A DNA stretch of 64,000 bases from Fredinandcohnia onubensis (GCF_002734215.1 NZ_NSEB01000025.1:1-64000), one strand, 5' to 3'. Numbered from the stretch's first letter, positions 34,656-44,053 are shown. The notes: generated by a model from the sequence alone, not told the origin. A program made the numbers and translations.

Positions 34656-35606
34656 GTGGCTTACCAATTGAATCAGTGTTTTAAAATGTTTACTTTAAAT
34701 TCGAATCCTAAACTGGCAGAGGAAATGGCGTCGTTATTAGGGTGCGAATTAGGAAAGTGTTCAGTTACACGTTTTAGTGATGGAGAAATTCAAATAAATA
34801 TAGAAGAAAGTGTTCGAGGTAGCGAGGTCTATTTAGTACAGTCAACTTCACAGCCTGCAAATGAACATATTATGGAATTACTAATTATGATTGATGCGTT
34901 AAAACGCGCTTCTGCAAAAAACATCAATCTTGTCATCCCATACTATGGCTATGCGAGACAGGACCGAAAAGCTCGCTCACGTGAGCCAATTACCGCTAAG
35001 CTTGTAGCAAATCTACTGGAAAAAGCGGGAGCAACAAGAGTTGTAACCATGGACCTGCATGCACCACAAATCCAAGGATTTTTTGATATTCCTGTTGATC
35101 AATTACTTGGTGTACCCCTTCTAGCGAAATATTTCGCTGAAAAAGGCCTTGAAGATGTTGTCATCGTTGCACCTGACCAAGGTGGAGTTGTTCGAGCTAG
35201 AAAATTAGCGAGCCAACTAAATGTACCAATTGCATTTATTGATAAGCGTCGTCCGAAGCCAAATGTGGCACAGATTATGAACATCGTTGGTAACATTGAA
35301 GGAAAAAATGCGATCATCATTGACGACCTGATTGACACAGCTGGAACCATCACCCTAGCTGCGAAAGCATTAAAAGAAATGGGAGCAAAAGGTGTATACG
35401 CATGCTGTACGCACCCAGTCCTATCTGGCCCAGCGATTGAAAGAATTGAATCTTCACCAATTCAAGAACTGGTAATCACAAACACCATCCAATTACCAGA
35501 AGAAAAACAAATCGACAAAATCACTACAATCTCAGTCGCACCATTACTAGTGAATGCAATTGACCGCATCCACAACGAAAGAGCTGTTAGTCCTTTATTC
35601 GAATAA
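34656..35606 (+). CDS. prs: Ribose-phosphate pyrophosphokinase
   Basis: 316 residues, normal class I PRPP synthase length, making PRPP from ribose-5-phosphate and ATP. Key segments are [20 protein letters not shown] (ATP flexible region), [17 protein letters not shown] with the catalytic His, the IDKRRPKPN flexible loop, and the [15 protein letters not shown] signature. The open frame begins at a TTG at 34638, but GGAGG fits the GTG at 34656. Bacillus species usually carry prs beside glmU; this isolated copy may be a paralogue, which the window cannot settle. Confidence 0.93.
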   Translation: MAYQLNQCFKMFTLNSNPKLAEEMASLLGCELGKCSVTRFSDGEIQINIEESVRGSEVYLVQSTSQPANEHIMELLIMIDALKRASAKNINLVIPYYGYARQDRKARSREPITAKLVANLLEKAGATRVVTMDLHAPQIQGFFDIPVDQLLGVPLLAKYFAEKGLEDVVIVAPDQGGVVRARKLASQLNVPIAFIDKRRPKPNVAQIMNIVGNIEGKNAIIIDDLIDTAGTITLAAKALKEMGAKGVYACCTHPVLSGPAIERIESSPIQELVITNTIQLPEEKQIDKITTISVAPLLVNAIDRIHNERAVSPLFE

Positions 35607-35617
35607 AAGTACGTAGC

Positions 35618-35650
35618 GGGGCTGTTCCATTTTTGGAACGGCCCTTTTTT
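35618..35650 (+). terminator. Intrinsic terminator of prs
   Basis: GGGGCTGTTCC and GGAACGGCCC form a strong stem with one G-T pair, followed by six T. Confidence 0.9.
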
Positions 35651-35678
35651 GGGACAAAGGGATAGGTCCCTCGTCCCA
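35650..35678. repeat. R29 palindromic repeat, copy 8
   Basis: Single palindrome TGGGACAAAGGGA with TCCCTCGTCCCA, directly on the T tract of the prs terminator. After it, 35679-35788 holds an open stretch (NQFLDRIDIILELLYQIRT) without a start codon, possibly a gene remnant. Confidence 0.85.
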
Positions 35679-35796
35679 CCATAACTCTCAAAGTAAAGCT
35701 GTCCCTGAAACTAACCAATTTTTAGACCGTATCGATATTATTCTTGAGTTGCTGTATCAGATCCGAACGAGGGGGTATTGCAGTGGTTAAAACGTT

Positions 35797-36214
35797 TTGG
35801 TAGAAAAAGATATTAATGAGGGTAAGATATTAATAAAGGAATTAGATTATGCTAATTTTGATGTTCACGCTGCATTCTGGCTCTATGAATCTGATGGAGA
35901 ATATTGGAGGTTTATTATTGCATCTGATGTAGTAGAAACAGAAGGAGCTCGTAAAGCATATGAGCAAATTAATAATATTATAAATGAAAATAAGGATACA
36001 ATTAGTATTAATTTAATTGATATCTCCGCTTGGAGTCCAAATCATCCTTTAATAAGATCTTTACGTACTGTAATTCAAACATCACCAACACAAATTGCCG
36101 ATATTAGATTTTCTAGTAATAAATAACATTTATATAGACGATGCCTACATATATCAAAATGCATTAATATATAGCGAAAGGATACACTCTTATGACATTT
36201 TTAGAAAAAATTAA
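35797..36214 (+). pseudogene. Frameshifted hypothetical gene
   Basis: The first frame (109 codons from a TTG, 35797-36126) gives MVEKDINEGKILIKEL and ends IADIRFSSNK. The next frame continues with NIYIDDAYIYQNA. Full-length relatives recalled from Bacillaceae end with a block of the type IRFTxNxINGVYIEDAYIY. Removing one A from AATAAATAAC near 36120 joins the frames. No good ribosome binding site is seen. Function of the family is unknown. A real mutation or a sequencing indel would both fit. Confidence 0.55.
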
Positions 36215-37327
36215 GCCACACCTACTTTCAAATGATATTTTAATTCAAAAAACAGTCTTACATGCGATACATGAATATCCAAACGTTCCAGAAGAGTGGA
36301 CTGTTGAGTTACTCAAGGAAGCATTTAGCAACGAAGTGAAGCAATCTTACATATTAATGTTTCTAGATAAACAAAAAATCAATGAAGAAGCACTGACTAT
36401 TTTAATTGAAAATATTCCAACTATGAAGCAGAATGACCGTCATCTGGCTTTGGGGTTATTAAATAATATTGATACTACGCTTGCTTTAAAGTATAAAAAA
36501 CAACTTGAAAAATATCTCCCGAAACAAATCTGGGCAATCCATGAGGTTATCGAGCATGGAGAGGAGAAGAAGTTTATTCCATGTACGGCGAGGTATTAAA
36601 TAGGATTGATCGTTCCCTTTCCCCTGAATATGACTATTATCCAATCGCGAAAAAGCTATCTGAGTGTATTGTAGAAAAGGGTTGGATAGATGAGGAAGAT
36701 ATTGATACCGTTCTTGCAGATGAAGCCAACGAAGAGTGGTTTTCTGAAAATGGGATTATGAATGTCTATATGGCCGGATTACTAAAACTAGAAAAACACA
36801 TTCCACTGTTTGCAAGCTTTTTAACAAGGGATGATGACGCCTTATTGGAGGAAGTTAATGCAGCGTTAGTCCGTTTTGGCTCAGATCAAGTAGTAAAAGC
36901 GATTGCTCCTTATGTAAGAAAGCCAGAGTCTGTCATATATGCTGCATCCATTTTAGGAAATATCAAAACCGATCTGGCGCTTCAGGAATTAAAAAAGGCC
37001 TATCGTGAAACCGATGAATTGGATGTTCAAGAGCCCATCATTGAGGCGCTTAGTTTCCATTTTTCAAAAGAGGCCCTTCCTGAAATGAACGCCCATATGG
37101 AGTACGAATATGATTTTTCTTTAGTAGAAATTGAGCACGTCGCCTACAGCTTTTACACGATTCTTGGAGAGAAGCACCCTGACCTACTCGAGTGGAAGAA
37201 AAATGAAATGGAAAAAGAGGGTCCAGCGATTCAAATAACTCCGGTAATAAACGAAAATAAAGTAGGCAGAAACGATCCTTGCCTATGTGGCAGCGGAAAA
37301 AAATATAAAAAATGCTGTGGAAAATAA
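36192..37327 (+). pseudogene. Frameshifted SEC-C motif protein
   Basis: Two frames that look like one gene: 36192-36599 (135 codons, ending [12 protein letters not shown]) and 36581-37327 (248 codons, starting [13 protein letters not shown]). They overlap by 19 nt at a TTCCATG; adding one C would give FIP-MYGEVL in one frame and a protein of about 378 residues. Both parts are helical, with HEAT-like repeats. The C-terminus carries the SEC-C zinc motif [22 protein letters not shown] precedes the ATG. The function of such SEC-C proteins is unclear. If the shift is real, the second frame may still be expressed from its own ATG. Confidence 0.65.
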
Positions 37328-37332
37328 ACAGT

Positions 37333-37368
37333 AACGGCTGAATCCTATTTGGGGGTTCGCCGTTTTTT
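37333..37368 (+). terminator. Intrinsic terminator after the SEC-C gene
   Basis: AACGGC-GAA and TTC-GCCGTT form the stem, followed by eight T. Confidence 0.8.
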
Positions 37369-37386
37369 TTGTGGACAATGATCAAG

Positions 37387-37408
37387 TGGGTTAGAGGGAC
37401 AGGTCCCA
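37387..37408. repeat. R29 repeat, truncated copy 9
   Basis: Only the left part, TGGGTTAGAGGGACAGGTCC, is recognisable; the right arm is lost. Confidence 0.65.
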
Positions 37409-37476
37409 AAAACGTCAGGAGAATGTTCTGGTTTCGAAGCGAATAAAGTAGTAAAAAATGTAGGGGGGATTCATGG

Positions 37477-38142
37477 ATGTCACGTCAACGGGTTGGTGGA
37501 GTTTGTGCGATTGTGTCTGCGTTGGTGCTTGTTCTTGTGATGGTCTTAACACAGGCAGTTGCAATGAAAAACGTCGAGGGAAAAGATGTTTATGAGCAAA
37601 CTGTACATTCACTTGCAGCTTATCCAGTTCTAAACTGGGCATTATTGTTACTCGGGGCATTCGCCATCATTTTATTATTCTGGACGGTTGAAGCGATTGA
37701 CATGCGCCTCCGCAAAGGCTATCCGGAAATGAATTCAAATGTCTCAAGGTTCGCATACTTCCATTTATTTTCCTATACATTATACATGCTCCTGCCCGCT
37801 GCGGCCCTCCATGATCTCGCAAATGAAGACAAAAACATTCAAGAAGCTCTCTCGACTATCCATCCAATGATTGAACTTGGCCTCGTCATCTCCGTATTAT
37901 CCAGTATCTGTTTAAGCATATGGCTCATTCAAGTAGGAATCCTCATTTTAAAAACGAGGTTGTTTTCGAAGTCGTTGGGTGTGTTCACGATATTGATTAG
38001 TCTAATCGTCCTCTTTGGAGGAACATACGAAGCGTTATACGGCAGGGGATTGGCACTAGGCATAGTCCTAAGTATCCTTTCTTTTGTTGGCGCCTTCGTC
38101 ATATGGAAAATTTGGATGGGGATTGAGTTGTTGAGGAGATAG
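37477..38142 (+). CDS. Six-helix membrane protein of unknown function
   Basis: 221 residues with about six hydrophobic helices (around 8-28, 50-70, 90-110, 128-150, 160-180 and 187-207) and short loops. It lacks recognisable catalytic motifs. The overall pattern resembles DUF4386-type integral membrane proteins, but the match is weak. GGGGGGATT lies before the ATG. Single gene between terminators. Confidence 0.7.
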   Translation: MSRQRVGGVCAIVSALVLVLVMVLTQAVAMKNVEGKDVYEQTVHSLAAYPVLNWALLLLGAFAIILLFWTVEAIDMRLRKGYPEMNSNVSRFAYFHLFSYTLYMLLPAAALHDLANEDKNIQEALSTIHPMIELGLVISVLSSICLSIWLIQVGILILKTRLFSKSLGVFTILISLIVLFGGTYEALYGRGLALGIVLSILSFVGAFVIWKIWMGIELLRR

Positions 38143-38187
38143 TCGAGTAGGAAATCTGTAAACGCAGTTAGTGTAACGTGAAAATAA

Positions 38188-38219
38188 AAAAGGAAAGCCA
38201 TAGTGTTGGCTTTCCTTTT
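38188..38219. terminator. Bidirectional terminator
   Basis: AAAAGGAAAGCC and GGCTTTCCTTTT form a perfect 12-bp stem with an eight-base loop between the convergent membrane-protein and pbuX genes. Confidence 0.9.
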
Positions 38220-38288
38220 GGGTCAGAGGGACAGGTCCCTTGACCCTGGGAATATATGGTGGGACAAGGGACCTGTCCCTGTGTCCCA
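38219..38288. repeat. R29 paired repeat, copy 10
   Basis: Palindrome (38219-38247), a changed spacer containing GGGAATATATGG, palindrome (38260-38288). It ends 10 nt past the pbuX stop. Confidence 0.9.
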
Positions 38289-38297
38289 ATGTCCAGC

Positions 38298-39601
38298 CTA
38301 GGATGCTTGTTGGCCTTCTAGGACTTGGACTGTTTGTTTGGCCGGTTTTTTCATGAAGATTAGGTTCATGACGATGGCTGTTAGGCTACCGATGACGATT
38401 CCGTTGCTTGTTAGGATTTGGACGCCTTCAGGTAGATTTGCGAATAGGGTAGGGACGGTTGTGATACCAAGGCCCATACCGATTGAACATGCCATGATTA
38501 ATAGGTTTTCTTGTGATGAAAAATCAACTTTGCTTAGCATTTTAATACCCGCAGAGATTACCATTCCGAACATTGCAAGCATCGCACCGCCGAGAACTGG
38601 TGTTGGGATGACGGTTGTGAATGCACTGACTTTTGGGATGAATCCAAGGATGATTAAAAATGCGCCAGCTGCGTAAATCACGGTGTTCTTTTTTACGCCT
38701 GAAAGTTGGATAAGTCCAACGTTCTGTGAGTATGTTGTATATGGAAATGCGTTGAAAATCCCACCTAAAATAGTTGCGATTCCTTCTGCACGGTAACCGT
38801 TCGACAATTCCTTTTCCGTTAACTTTTTACCAGTGATATCACCAAGGGCGAAGTACACGCCTGATGCTTCAACAAGCCCTACGATTAGCACGAGAATCAT
38901 TGTGATGATTGCGGATGGCTCGAATGTTGGCATACCAAAATAAAACGGTTCTGGCATGTGCAACCAATTGGCATCCGTTACGGCTGAGAAATCAACTCGA
39001 CCCAAGAAATAAGATACGATTGTTCCAATAATTAACCCAAGTAAAATGGCGATTTGACGCATAAAACCTTTTGCAAAACGATACAACACTAAAATAAAGA
39101 TGAGCGTTCCAAATGAGAGTGCAAGATTTTGAAGCGAACCGAAATCTGCACTGCCTTGCCCGCCCGCCATATCATTCATTGCAACAGGGATAAGTGTGAT
39201 TCCGATGATAGTAACAACTGATCCTGTCACAACTGGAGGAAAATATTTGATTAACTTACCAAATATCGTTGAAACCAGAACGAGAAACACTCCGCCAACT
39301 AAAATTGAACCGTAAATAGCGGATATACCGTATTCTCCCCCGATTGCAATCATAGGTCCGACCGCTGTAAAGGTACAGCCGAGCATAACGGGTAGCCCGA
39401 TTCCAAAGTATTTATTTTTCCATACTTGTAACAGGGTTGCAATTCCACACATTAAAAGGTCGATTGCAACGAGGTACGTGAGTTGCTCACCAGTTAACCC
39501 GATAGCGCCTCCGACGATAAGTGGAACAATCACGGCTCCTGCATACATCGCAAGTACATGTTGAATTCCGAGAGATGCGGTTTTGAATAAGTTCCCCTTC
39601 A

Positions 39602-39602
<1 letters not shown>
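38298..39602 (-). CDS. pbuX: Xanthine permease (NCS2 family)
   Basis: 434-residue nucleobase:cation symporter with about 14 membrane segments. The NCS2 signature region EASGVYFALGDITGKKL and QNVGLIQLSGVKK are visible. It imports xanthine. It is the second gene of an xpt-pbuX operon, sharing one base with the xpt stop, and is under the guanine riboswitch upstream of xpt, so it is turned off when guanine is plentiful. Confidence 0.94.
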
Positions 39603-40273
<671 letters not shown>

Positions 40274-40317
40274 TCAACGAAGGAAAGTGGAATAAGCATA
40301 AATGCATTCCCATTGCT

Positions 40318-40388
40318 CACTCATAGTCAGCGTATTTACGGTGCGCTGGTAGAAACTTACGGGCCATATCCCCGTGATTATATGAGTG
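40318..40388 (-). ncRNA. Guanine-class purine riboswitch aptamer
   Basis: Read on the minus strand: CACTCATATAATC, GGATATGG, AGTTTCTACC, ACCGTAAA and GACTATGAGTG in canonical order, closed by P1 CACTCATA/TATGAGTG. The base that sets specificity is C (GACTA, not GATTA), so it binds guanine, hypoxanthine or xanthine. Ligand binding should favour the downstream terminator and shut off xpt-pbuX. Confidence 0.96.
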
Positions 40389-40417
40389 AATGCCGATATT
40401 CAAAATGGTATGTACCT

Positions 40418-40446
40418 ATTCTATTACGGCATGCGAAATTTGTAAA
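40418..40446 (-). promoter_or_regulatory. Sigma-A promoter of xpt-pbuX
   Basis: Minus strand TTTACA, 17 nt, TAGAAT, about 30 nt before the aptamer. Confidence 0.75.
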
Positions 40447-40467
40447 TGGTTGGTGTTGGAAAAAGAG

Positions 40468-40525
40468 GGTACCATGGGGACGGTTCTCCTGGTCCATAAA
40501 ACCAATAGAACCGTCCCTGTGGTTC
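40468..40525. repeat. G29 paired palindromic repeat
   Basis: Two arms, ACCATGGGGACGGTTCTCC and AGAACCGTCCCTGTGGTTC, face each other across CATAAAACC. The half-site matches the single G29 copy at 5804-5832. The layout mimics paired R29. It lies just past the 3' end of the amidohydrolase frame. Confidence 0.75.
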
Positions 40526-40533
40526 TTATATGA

Positions 40534-41817
40534 TCAATTATCGTAATTCTCCACAAAATCCTTCAACACATGGACTGACTGAACGCAGTCATTTAAAGAA
40601 GTCCACTCAGCTGGGTTATGGCTAACGCCGTCTTTGCTCTGAGCAAAAATCATGGCTACCGGCAGGACGTGTCCAACAATCATCGCGTCGTGGCCGGCAC
40701 CGCTTGGTAAATAGACTGGCTCAATTCCTTGTGCGACAACAGATTTTTCAAGCTTTTTCTGCATGTCTTCACTAATCGGAACGGGTGCTTCACGGAAAGT
40801 TTCTTCATATTGAAGTTCAATTCCGTGGGCCTCAGAAATGGTTTGTGCTTTTTCAATCACCATATCAATAAGTCGGTCTCGTGTTTCTTTTTTGATATCA
40901 CGAATGTCGACTGTCAGGCGAACTTCACCTGGAATGACATTTGTGCCGTTTGGAAGCACATCGACTTTACCTACGGTTGCAACCGCTGATGAACTCACTT
41001 GCCCAGGCAGAGATTGGACCTCATGAATGAACTGGCTTGCAGCAACCAACGCATCTTTGCGGTCGTCCATTGGCGTGTTGCCCGCATGTCCAGCAAGTCC
41101 CGAAAACGTCATTCGTAACCAACATGGCCCAGCGATTCCGGTCACAATTCCAGCTGGCACCCCAGCCTTTTCTAATCTTTTTCCTTGCTCAATATGTAAT
41201 TCCACGAACGCCTCGAGTTTGGATAGATCTCTTTTTGAATTAAAATATCCGTCAACCGAAAGTCCAATATTTTCTAAAACGGTTGTAAAAGAGTCGCCAT
41301 TAAAGTCTGTTTTCTTAATGTATTCCTCCCTTGTTACTTCCCCAATCATGGCTGCACTTCCGCTAAAACCTCCGTTAAAACGGGCACCTTCTTCATCTGT
41401 AAAAATAACCACTTCAAATGGTCGTTCCGGCACAAAGTCCGTTTGTTTCCATGCACTAGCAACCTCAAGTGCCGCAAGCACACCAAGTGGACCATCAAAA
41501 TGTCCACCGTTTGGAACACTATCAACATGGGAACCAGACATAATCGCTGGTAGATTTGGATTTTTGCCATCGATACGGCCGAAAACATTTCCAGCACCGT
41601 CTTCGGTTACAACGAGACCTGCTTCTTTCATCCATTGCTTTACCATATCTTTTGCTGCCTTTTCCTCAGGGGAAAACCCAGTTCGGTTTGAACCGTTGTC
41701 TGCAGTTAACCCAATTTCTGAAAGAGCAGACAGGCGAGACGCCAAACGCTCGCCACTTACACCGTTTTTATCTAATGATAGATCATAAGTTGAAACTAAC
41801 TTGTCTAATAAGTTCAA
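40534..41817 (-). CDS. Zn-dependent amidohydrolase, N-carbamoylase/allantoate amidohydrolase family
   Basis: 427 residues of M20-type hydantoinase/carbamoylase enzymes. Metal-binding blocks are MSGSHVDSVPNGGHFDG, FTDEEGARF and ELHIEQGKRLE, plus the late GAGHDAM. It hydrolyses an N-carbamoyl or ureido group, as in allantoate or N-carbamoyl amino acid breakdown. Its position beside xpt-pbuX makes a purine-degradation role plausible. The open frame reaches 41859, but AAAGGAG sits 9 nt before a TTG at 41817, which begins MNLLDKLVSTY and is the best start. Confidence 0.88.
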   Translation of the reverse strand: MNLLDKLVSTYDLSLDKNGVSGERLASRLSALSEIGLTADNGSNRTGFSPEEKAAKDMVKQWMKEAGLVVTEDGAGNVFGRIDGKNPNLPAIMSGSHVDSVPNGGHFDGPLGVLAALEVASAWKQTDFVPERPFEVVIFTDEEGARFNGGFSGSAAMIGEVTREEYIKKTDFNGDSFTTVLENIGLSVDGYFNSKRDLSKLEAFVELHIEQGKRLEKAGVPAGIVTGIAGPCWLRMTFSGLAGHAGNTPMDDRKDALVAASQFIHEVQSLPGQVSSSAVATVGKVDVLPNGTNVIPGEVRLTVDIRDIKKETRDRLIDMVIEKAQTISEAHGIELQYEETFREAPVPISEDMQKKLEKSVVAQGIEPVYLPSGAGHDAMIVGHVLPVAMIFAQSKDGVSHNPAEWTSLNDCVQSVHVLKDFVENYDN

Positions 41818-41967
41818 GGTAGGGTGCTCCTTTACGAAATTTTTAATATATTCTATCACAATAGTATTCCTATTTATAACAAATTTAAAGGGAACAAATG
41901 TTCTTATTTATACTAGTAATCTATTATCTGAAATGTTAAAATAGAGTTGCAGTTACATAAAGCGGGT

Positions 41968-41999
41968 GGGCGGTTAGCCACTTCCTGATTGAAGGGAGG
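41968..41999 (+). promoter_or_regulatory. Self-inhibiting leader of the small toxin-like gene
   Basis: GGGCGGTTA (41968-41976) can pair with TAACCGCCC at the 3' end of the same gene (42110-42118). CCACTTCC can pair with GGAGGTGG, hiding the ribosome binding site. Both are typical of type I toxin mRNAs. Confidence 0.55.
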
Positions 42000-42007
42000 T
42001 GGTAAAA

Positions 42008-42112
42008 ATGACGACATACGAGGCAATGTCCGTGGCAATGGAAGCTAATTTAGTCTTGCTAGGGATCATCACAATTGTAGTAATGTTGTTCGTTGAAAAC
42101 AAAAAGAAGTAA
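42008..42112 (+). CDS. Small hydrophobic holin-like type I toxin candidate
   Basis: 34 residues starting MTTYEAMSVAMEAN, one TM helix (LVLLGIITIVVMLFV) and a charged tail ENKKK, the pattern of putative holin-like toxins in Bacillus (TxpA/BsrG class). GGGAGGTGG lies 6 nt before the ATG and can be sequestered in a hairpin. A convergent minus-strand promoter downstream can produce an antisense RNA over the 3' end. The bracketing structures and the antisense promoter support a toxin-antitoxin function, but toxicity is untested. Confidence 0.7.
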   Translation: MTTYEAMSVAMEANLVLLGIITIVVMLFVENKKK

Positions 42113-42244
42113 CCGCCCCACCTAGTCCAAAGGATTTTGGGTGATTACTTCATTTTTGTAGTTCTCAAGACATTGGTTAGCCGCTCACTTTGCGGCATGT
42201 AATTGTGTTGATCAGGTGTTGGTGCACCTGATCTTTTTTATTAT
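42096..42244 (-). ncRNA. Predicted antisense antitoxin RNA
   Basis: A consensus-like minus-strand promoter TTGAAT, 17 nt, TATAAT (42251-42279) fires toward the toxin gene. The transcript would run about 150 nt and end at the hairpin GAAGTAA...TTACTTC, whose minus-strand side is followed by CTTTTTGTTTT. It would overlap the 3' end of the toxin mRNA, the RatA/TxpA arrangement. The RNA itself is inferred. Confidence 0.55.
42210..42239 (+). terminator. Intrinsic terminator of the toxin transcript
   Basis: GATCAGGTG and CACCTGATC form a perfect 9-bp stem with a six-base loop, then six T. Confidence 0.85.
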
Positions 42245-42289
42245 ATCTTTATTATAATCATAATAACCGCTTAATTCAACTTGTTGAGG

Positions 42290-42425
42290 TGGCATTAGTA
42301 GCGAAAAAAATGAATAATGTTGCAAACAAAAAGAAGTAACCGCCTATCCACGCCTAGGATTTAGGTAGCTACTTCTTTTTGGTATCACTTCTATGTTCAT
42401 GGGCAAGCCGCTCACTTGCGGCATT
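42290..42425 (+). pseudogene. Decayed second copy of the toxin/antisense locus
   Basis: Repeats the 3' half of the toxin locus: AACAAAAAGAAGTAACCGCC, then CTAGGATTTAGGT, TACTTCTTTTT and the hairpin GCCGCTCACTTGCGGCA. Only MNNVANKKK can be read from the coding part; the membrane helix is gone. It looks like a tandem duplication with loss of the toxin body. Confidence 0.65.
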
Positions 42426-42449
42426 ATCAGCAGGGGAGTTCCCAATAAT

Positions 42450-42655
42450 GTTATAACGCAATTCTTCGAGCTTATAAAGCAATTCTGCCAAATAAAGCGC
42501 AATTCCTTGGACTTAGTGCACAATTCCGCCGAATAAAACGCAATTCCTCGAACTTATAGCGCAATCCCTCATATCATGTCACGATCCACCCAGCTCAGGG
42601 CACAATCCGCACAACTTTGAACACAATTCCCGCAACTCAGCTCACAGCCCCGCGC
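42450..42655. repeat. Degenerate short tandem repeats
   Basis: A run of GCAATTC units alternating with CTTATA or AATAAA, with period near 24-25 bp (examples CGCAATTCTTCGAGCTTATA and CGCAATTCCTCGAACTTATA). Units decay toward the right into CACAATCC- and CACAATTCC-type copies. No reading frame. It fills the gap before the gene at 42658. Confidence 0.7.
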
Positions 42656-42657
42656 CA

Positions 42658-43188
42658 TCACTCATAACTCCCCTGAACCTCAAGCGCTTTTTTCAGCATT
42701 TTCTTCTTCTTTTCCTCGTACTCATCCCGGAATGGGGTGGCCTCGTCCTTCGAATAGCCGCCTGCCTCTAGTTCAGCCTCAAACTCAGAATAGATCTTCT
42801 CGAACGCCACATCCGTATCTTTTTCCAGCGTCTTGAACTCGTTATAATAGCTGCTCATGACCTGCAATGCGGCGATTCCATCGGTAGATTCCTCAATAAA
42901 ATCCGCCTTGGCCTGAGCCAGCAATTCCTTTGCTTTCTTTTTTGTTTCCTTCTCTAGATTCTCAAATTCAACCGTATATTTGTCTTTTATTACCGCCAAA
43001 GGGTCAGTCGTCGCCGCTGTTTCAACCGCAGGTTCCGGTTCAGAAGCAGGGACCTTTTTCATATTCAAATGAAGCTCGCGTTGCGGCAATTTTGTCGCTT
43101 GGACTTGGACCGTTTCCTTTTCTTGAACCACAACCCAAAACACGCCAAGCTCTACAATGATTGCGAGAATTAGCAACCTCTTAATCAT
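42658..43188 (-). CDS. Membrane-anchored coiled-coil protein, unknown function
   Basis: 176 residues. An N-terminal hydrophobic segment (RLLILAIIVELGVFWVVV) anchors it. A proline/alanine-rich linker (ASEPEPAVETAATTDP) follows, then a highly charged helical domain likely to form coiled coils (EKETKKKAKELLAQAK and later EEKKKKMLKKALEV). No family recognised. Four operator-like palindromes lie in its upstream region, and a sigma factor gene lies beyond them on the same strand. Confidence 0.7.
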   Translation of the reverse strand: MIKRLLILAIIVELGVFWVVVQEKETVQVQATKLPQRELHLNMKKVPASEPEPAVETAATTDPLAVIKDKYTVEFENLEKETKKKAKELLAQAKADFIEESTDGIAALQVMSSYYNEFKTLEKDTDVAFEKIYSEFEAELEAGGYSKDEATPFRDEYEEKKKKMLKKALEVQGSYE

Positions 43189-43264
43189 GTTCTCACCTCA
43201 CCATACATTGTTGCCCATTGCCACAATCCTAATCATTCATTATCCTCGAAAAATGAGCCCAAAA

Positions 43265-43396
43265 CTCAAACAAGCGCTTGTTTAGATTCAATTAAACGTT
43301 TGTTTGAACTGGCAATCTAGCGAAAGGACTCATGTAAAATTCAAACAAACATTTGTATGAACATAAAATTGCAATTCAATCAAATGTTTGTTTGGG
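43265..43396. promoter_or_regulatory. Cluster of four related palindromic sites
   Basis: AAACAAGCGCTTGTTT (43268-43283, perfect), AAACGTTTGTTTGAA (43293-43307), TTCAAACAAACATTTGTATG (from 43340) and TTCAATCAAATGTTTGTTTG (from 43375). All share a CAAACAAAC / GTTTGTTTG core. They lie before the coiled-coil protein gene and look like cooperative binding sites, for example for a TetR-type repressor. Confidence 0.5.
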
Positions 43397-43415
43397 AAAA
43401 ACACTTCTAAAATTA

Positions 43416-43895
43416 CTATTCTGAAATAATAATCTCGCGCAATTTTTTAACCGCTTGTTTTCCCCACGACTTCACCGATTCCACTGTAACCCTGTGCTCA
43501 ATCGCGATTTCCTTATAGCTTTTATCCTCAATAATCCGCCCTTGAACCCACTTCACCTGATTTTTCGTCAATTTTTCCCCGTACATATCAATCAAATCAA
43601 CTTGAAAAACCTCCGAATTATCCGCGAACTTCATAAAAACCTGCTCACCTGTAGGCTGATAGTGCTCCTGATAACGAACCTCTTTTTTTAATTGATCAAG
43701 GAGCTTCCCTCGAATGGTTGAAAAGGCAAATGTCGAAAATTCAACACCTTTCCCAGGGTTAAAGCGGGTCGATGCCTCCCAAAGTCCAATCAAACCAATC
43801 TGGAAAAATGTTTCTCTGTCTCCGTACAAGCGCAAACTTTTTATCACCTGAAAAATTAAAGGTTTATACTGTTCTGCTAGTTCCTCAAATTCCAT
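43416..43895 (-). CDS. Sigma-70 family RNA polymerase sigma factor
   Basis: 159 residues. Region 2 is at about residues 5-85 (FFQIGLIGLWEASTRFNPGK and EFSTFAFSTIRGKLLDQLKK, the DNA-melting part). Region 4 is at about 105-155 (DKSYKEIAIEHRVTVESVKSWGKQAVKKL, a helix-turn-helix). Region 3 is absent, as in ECF-like factors, but region 2 looks more like SigH or SigI types. No anti-sigma factor gene is recognised; the nearby membrane coiled-coil protein might serve, which is speculative. Confidence 0.88.
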   Translation of the reverse strand: MEFEELAEQYKPLIFQVIKSLRLYGDRETFFQIGLIGLWEASTRFNPGKGVEFSTFAFSTIRGKLLDQLKKEVRYQEHYQPTGEQVFMKFADNSEVFQVDLIDMYGEKLTKNQVKWVQGRIIEDKSYKEIAIEHRVTVESVKSWGKQAVKKLREIIISE

Positions 43896-43983
43896 CTAAA
43901 TGGTCCTTTTAAAGAACGCGTTCCTTACTTATTCCGCCGGTAACACCAATTTACTAGGTTACAAGGTGTGCAGTCCAAATGGT

Positions 43984-44053
43984 AAACTTCACGTATGAGG
44001 GGGTGGGGAGGGTGTCGTATGTAACGTATGGTATAGCGAAACTTCACGTTTGA
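43984..44053. promoter_or_regulatory. Direct repeat upstream of the sigma factor gene
   Basis: AAACTTCACGTATGA (43984-43998) and AAACTTCACGTTTGA (44039-44053) differ at one base and lie 55 bp apart, 90-160 nt upstream of the sigma gene start. They may be promoter or activator sites, possibly autoregulatory. Confidence 0.35.

Noticed and set aside
41027-41788. 253-codon plus-strand frame opposite the amidohydrolase
   Set aside because: It lies wholly antisense to a clear enzyme gene, has no ribosome binding site and is low-complexity in composition; it is a codon-bias shadow.
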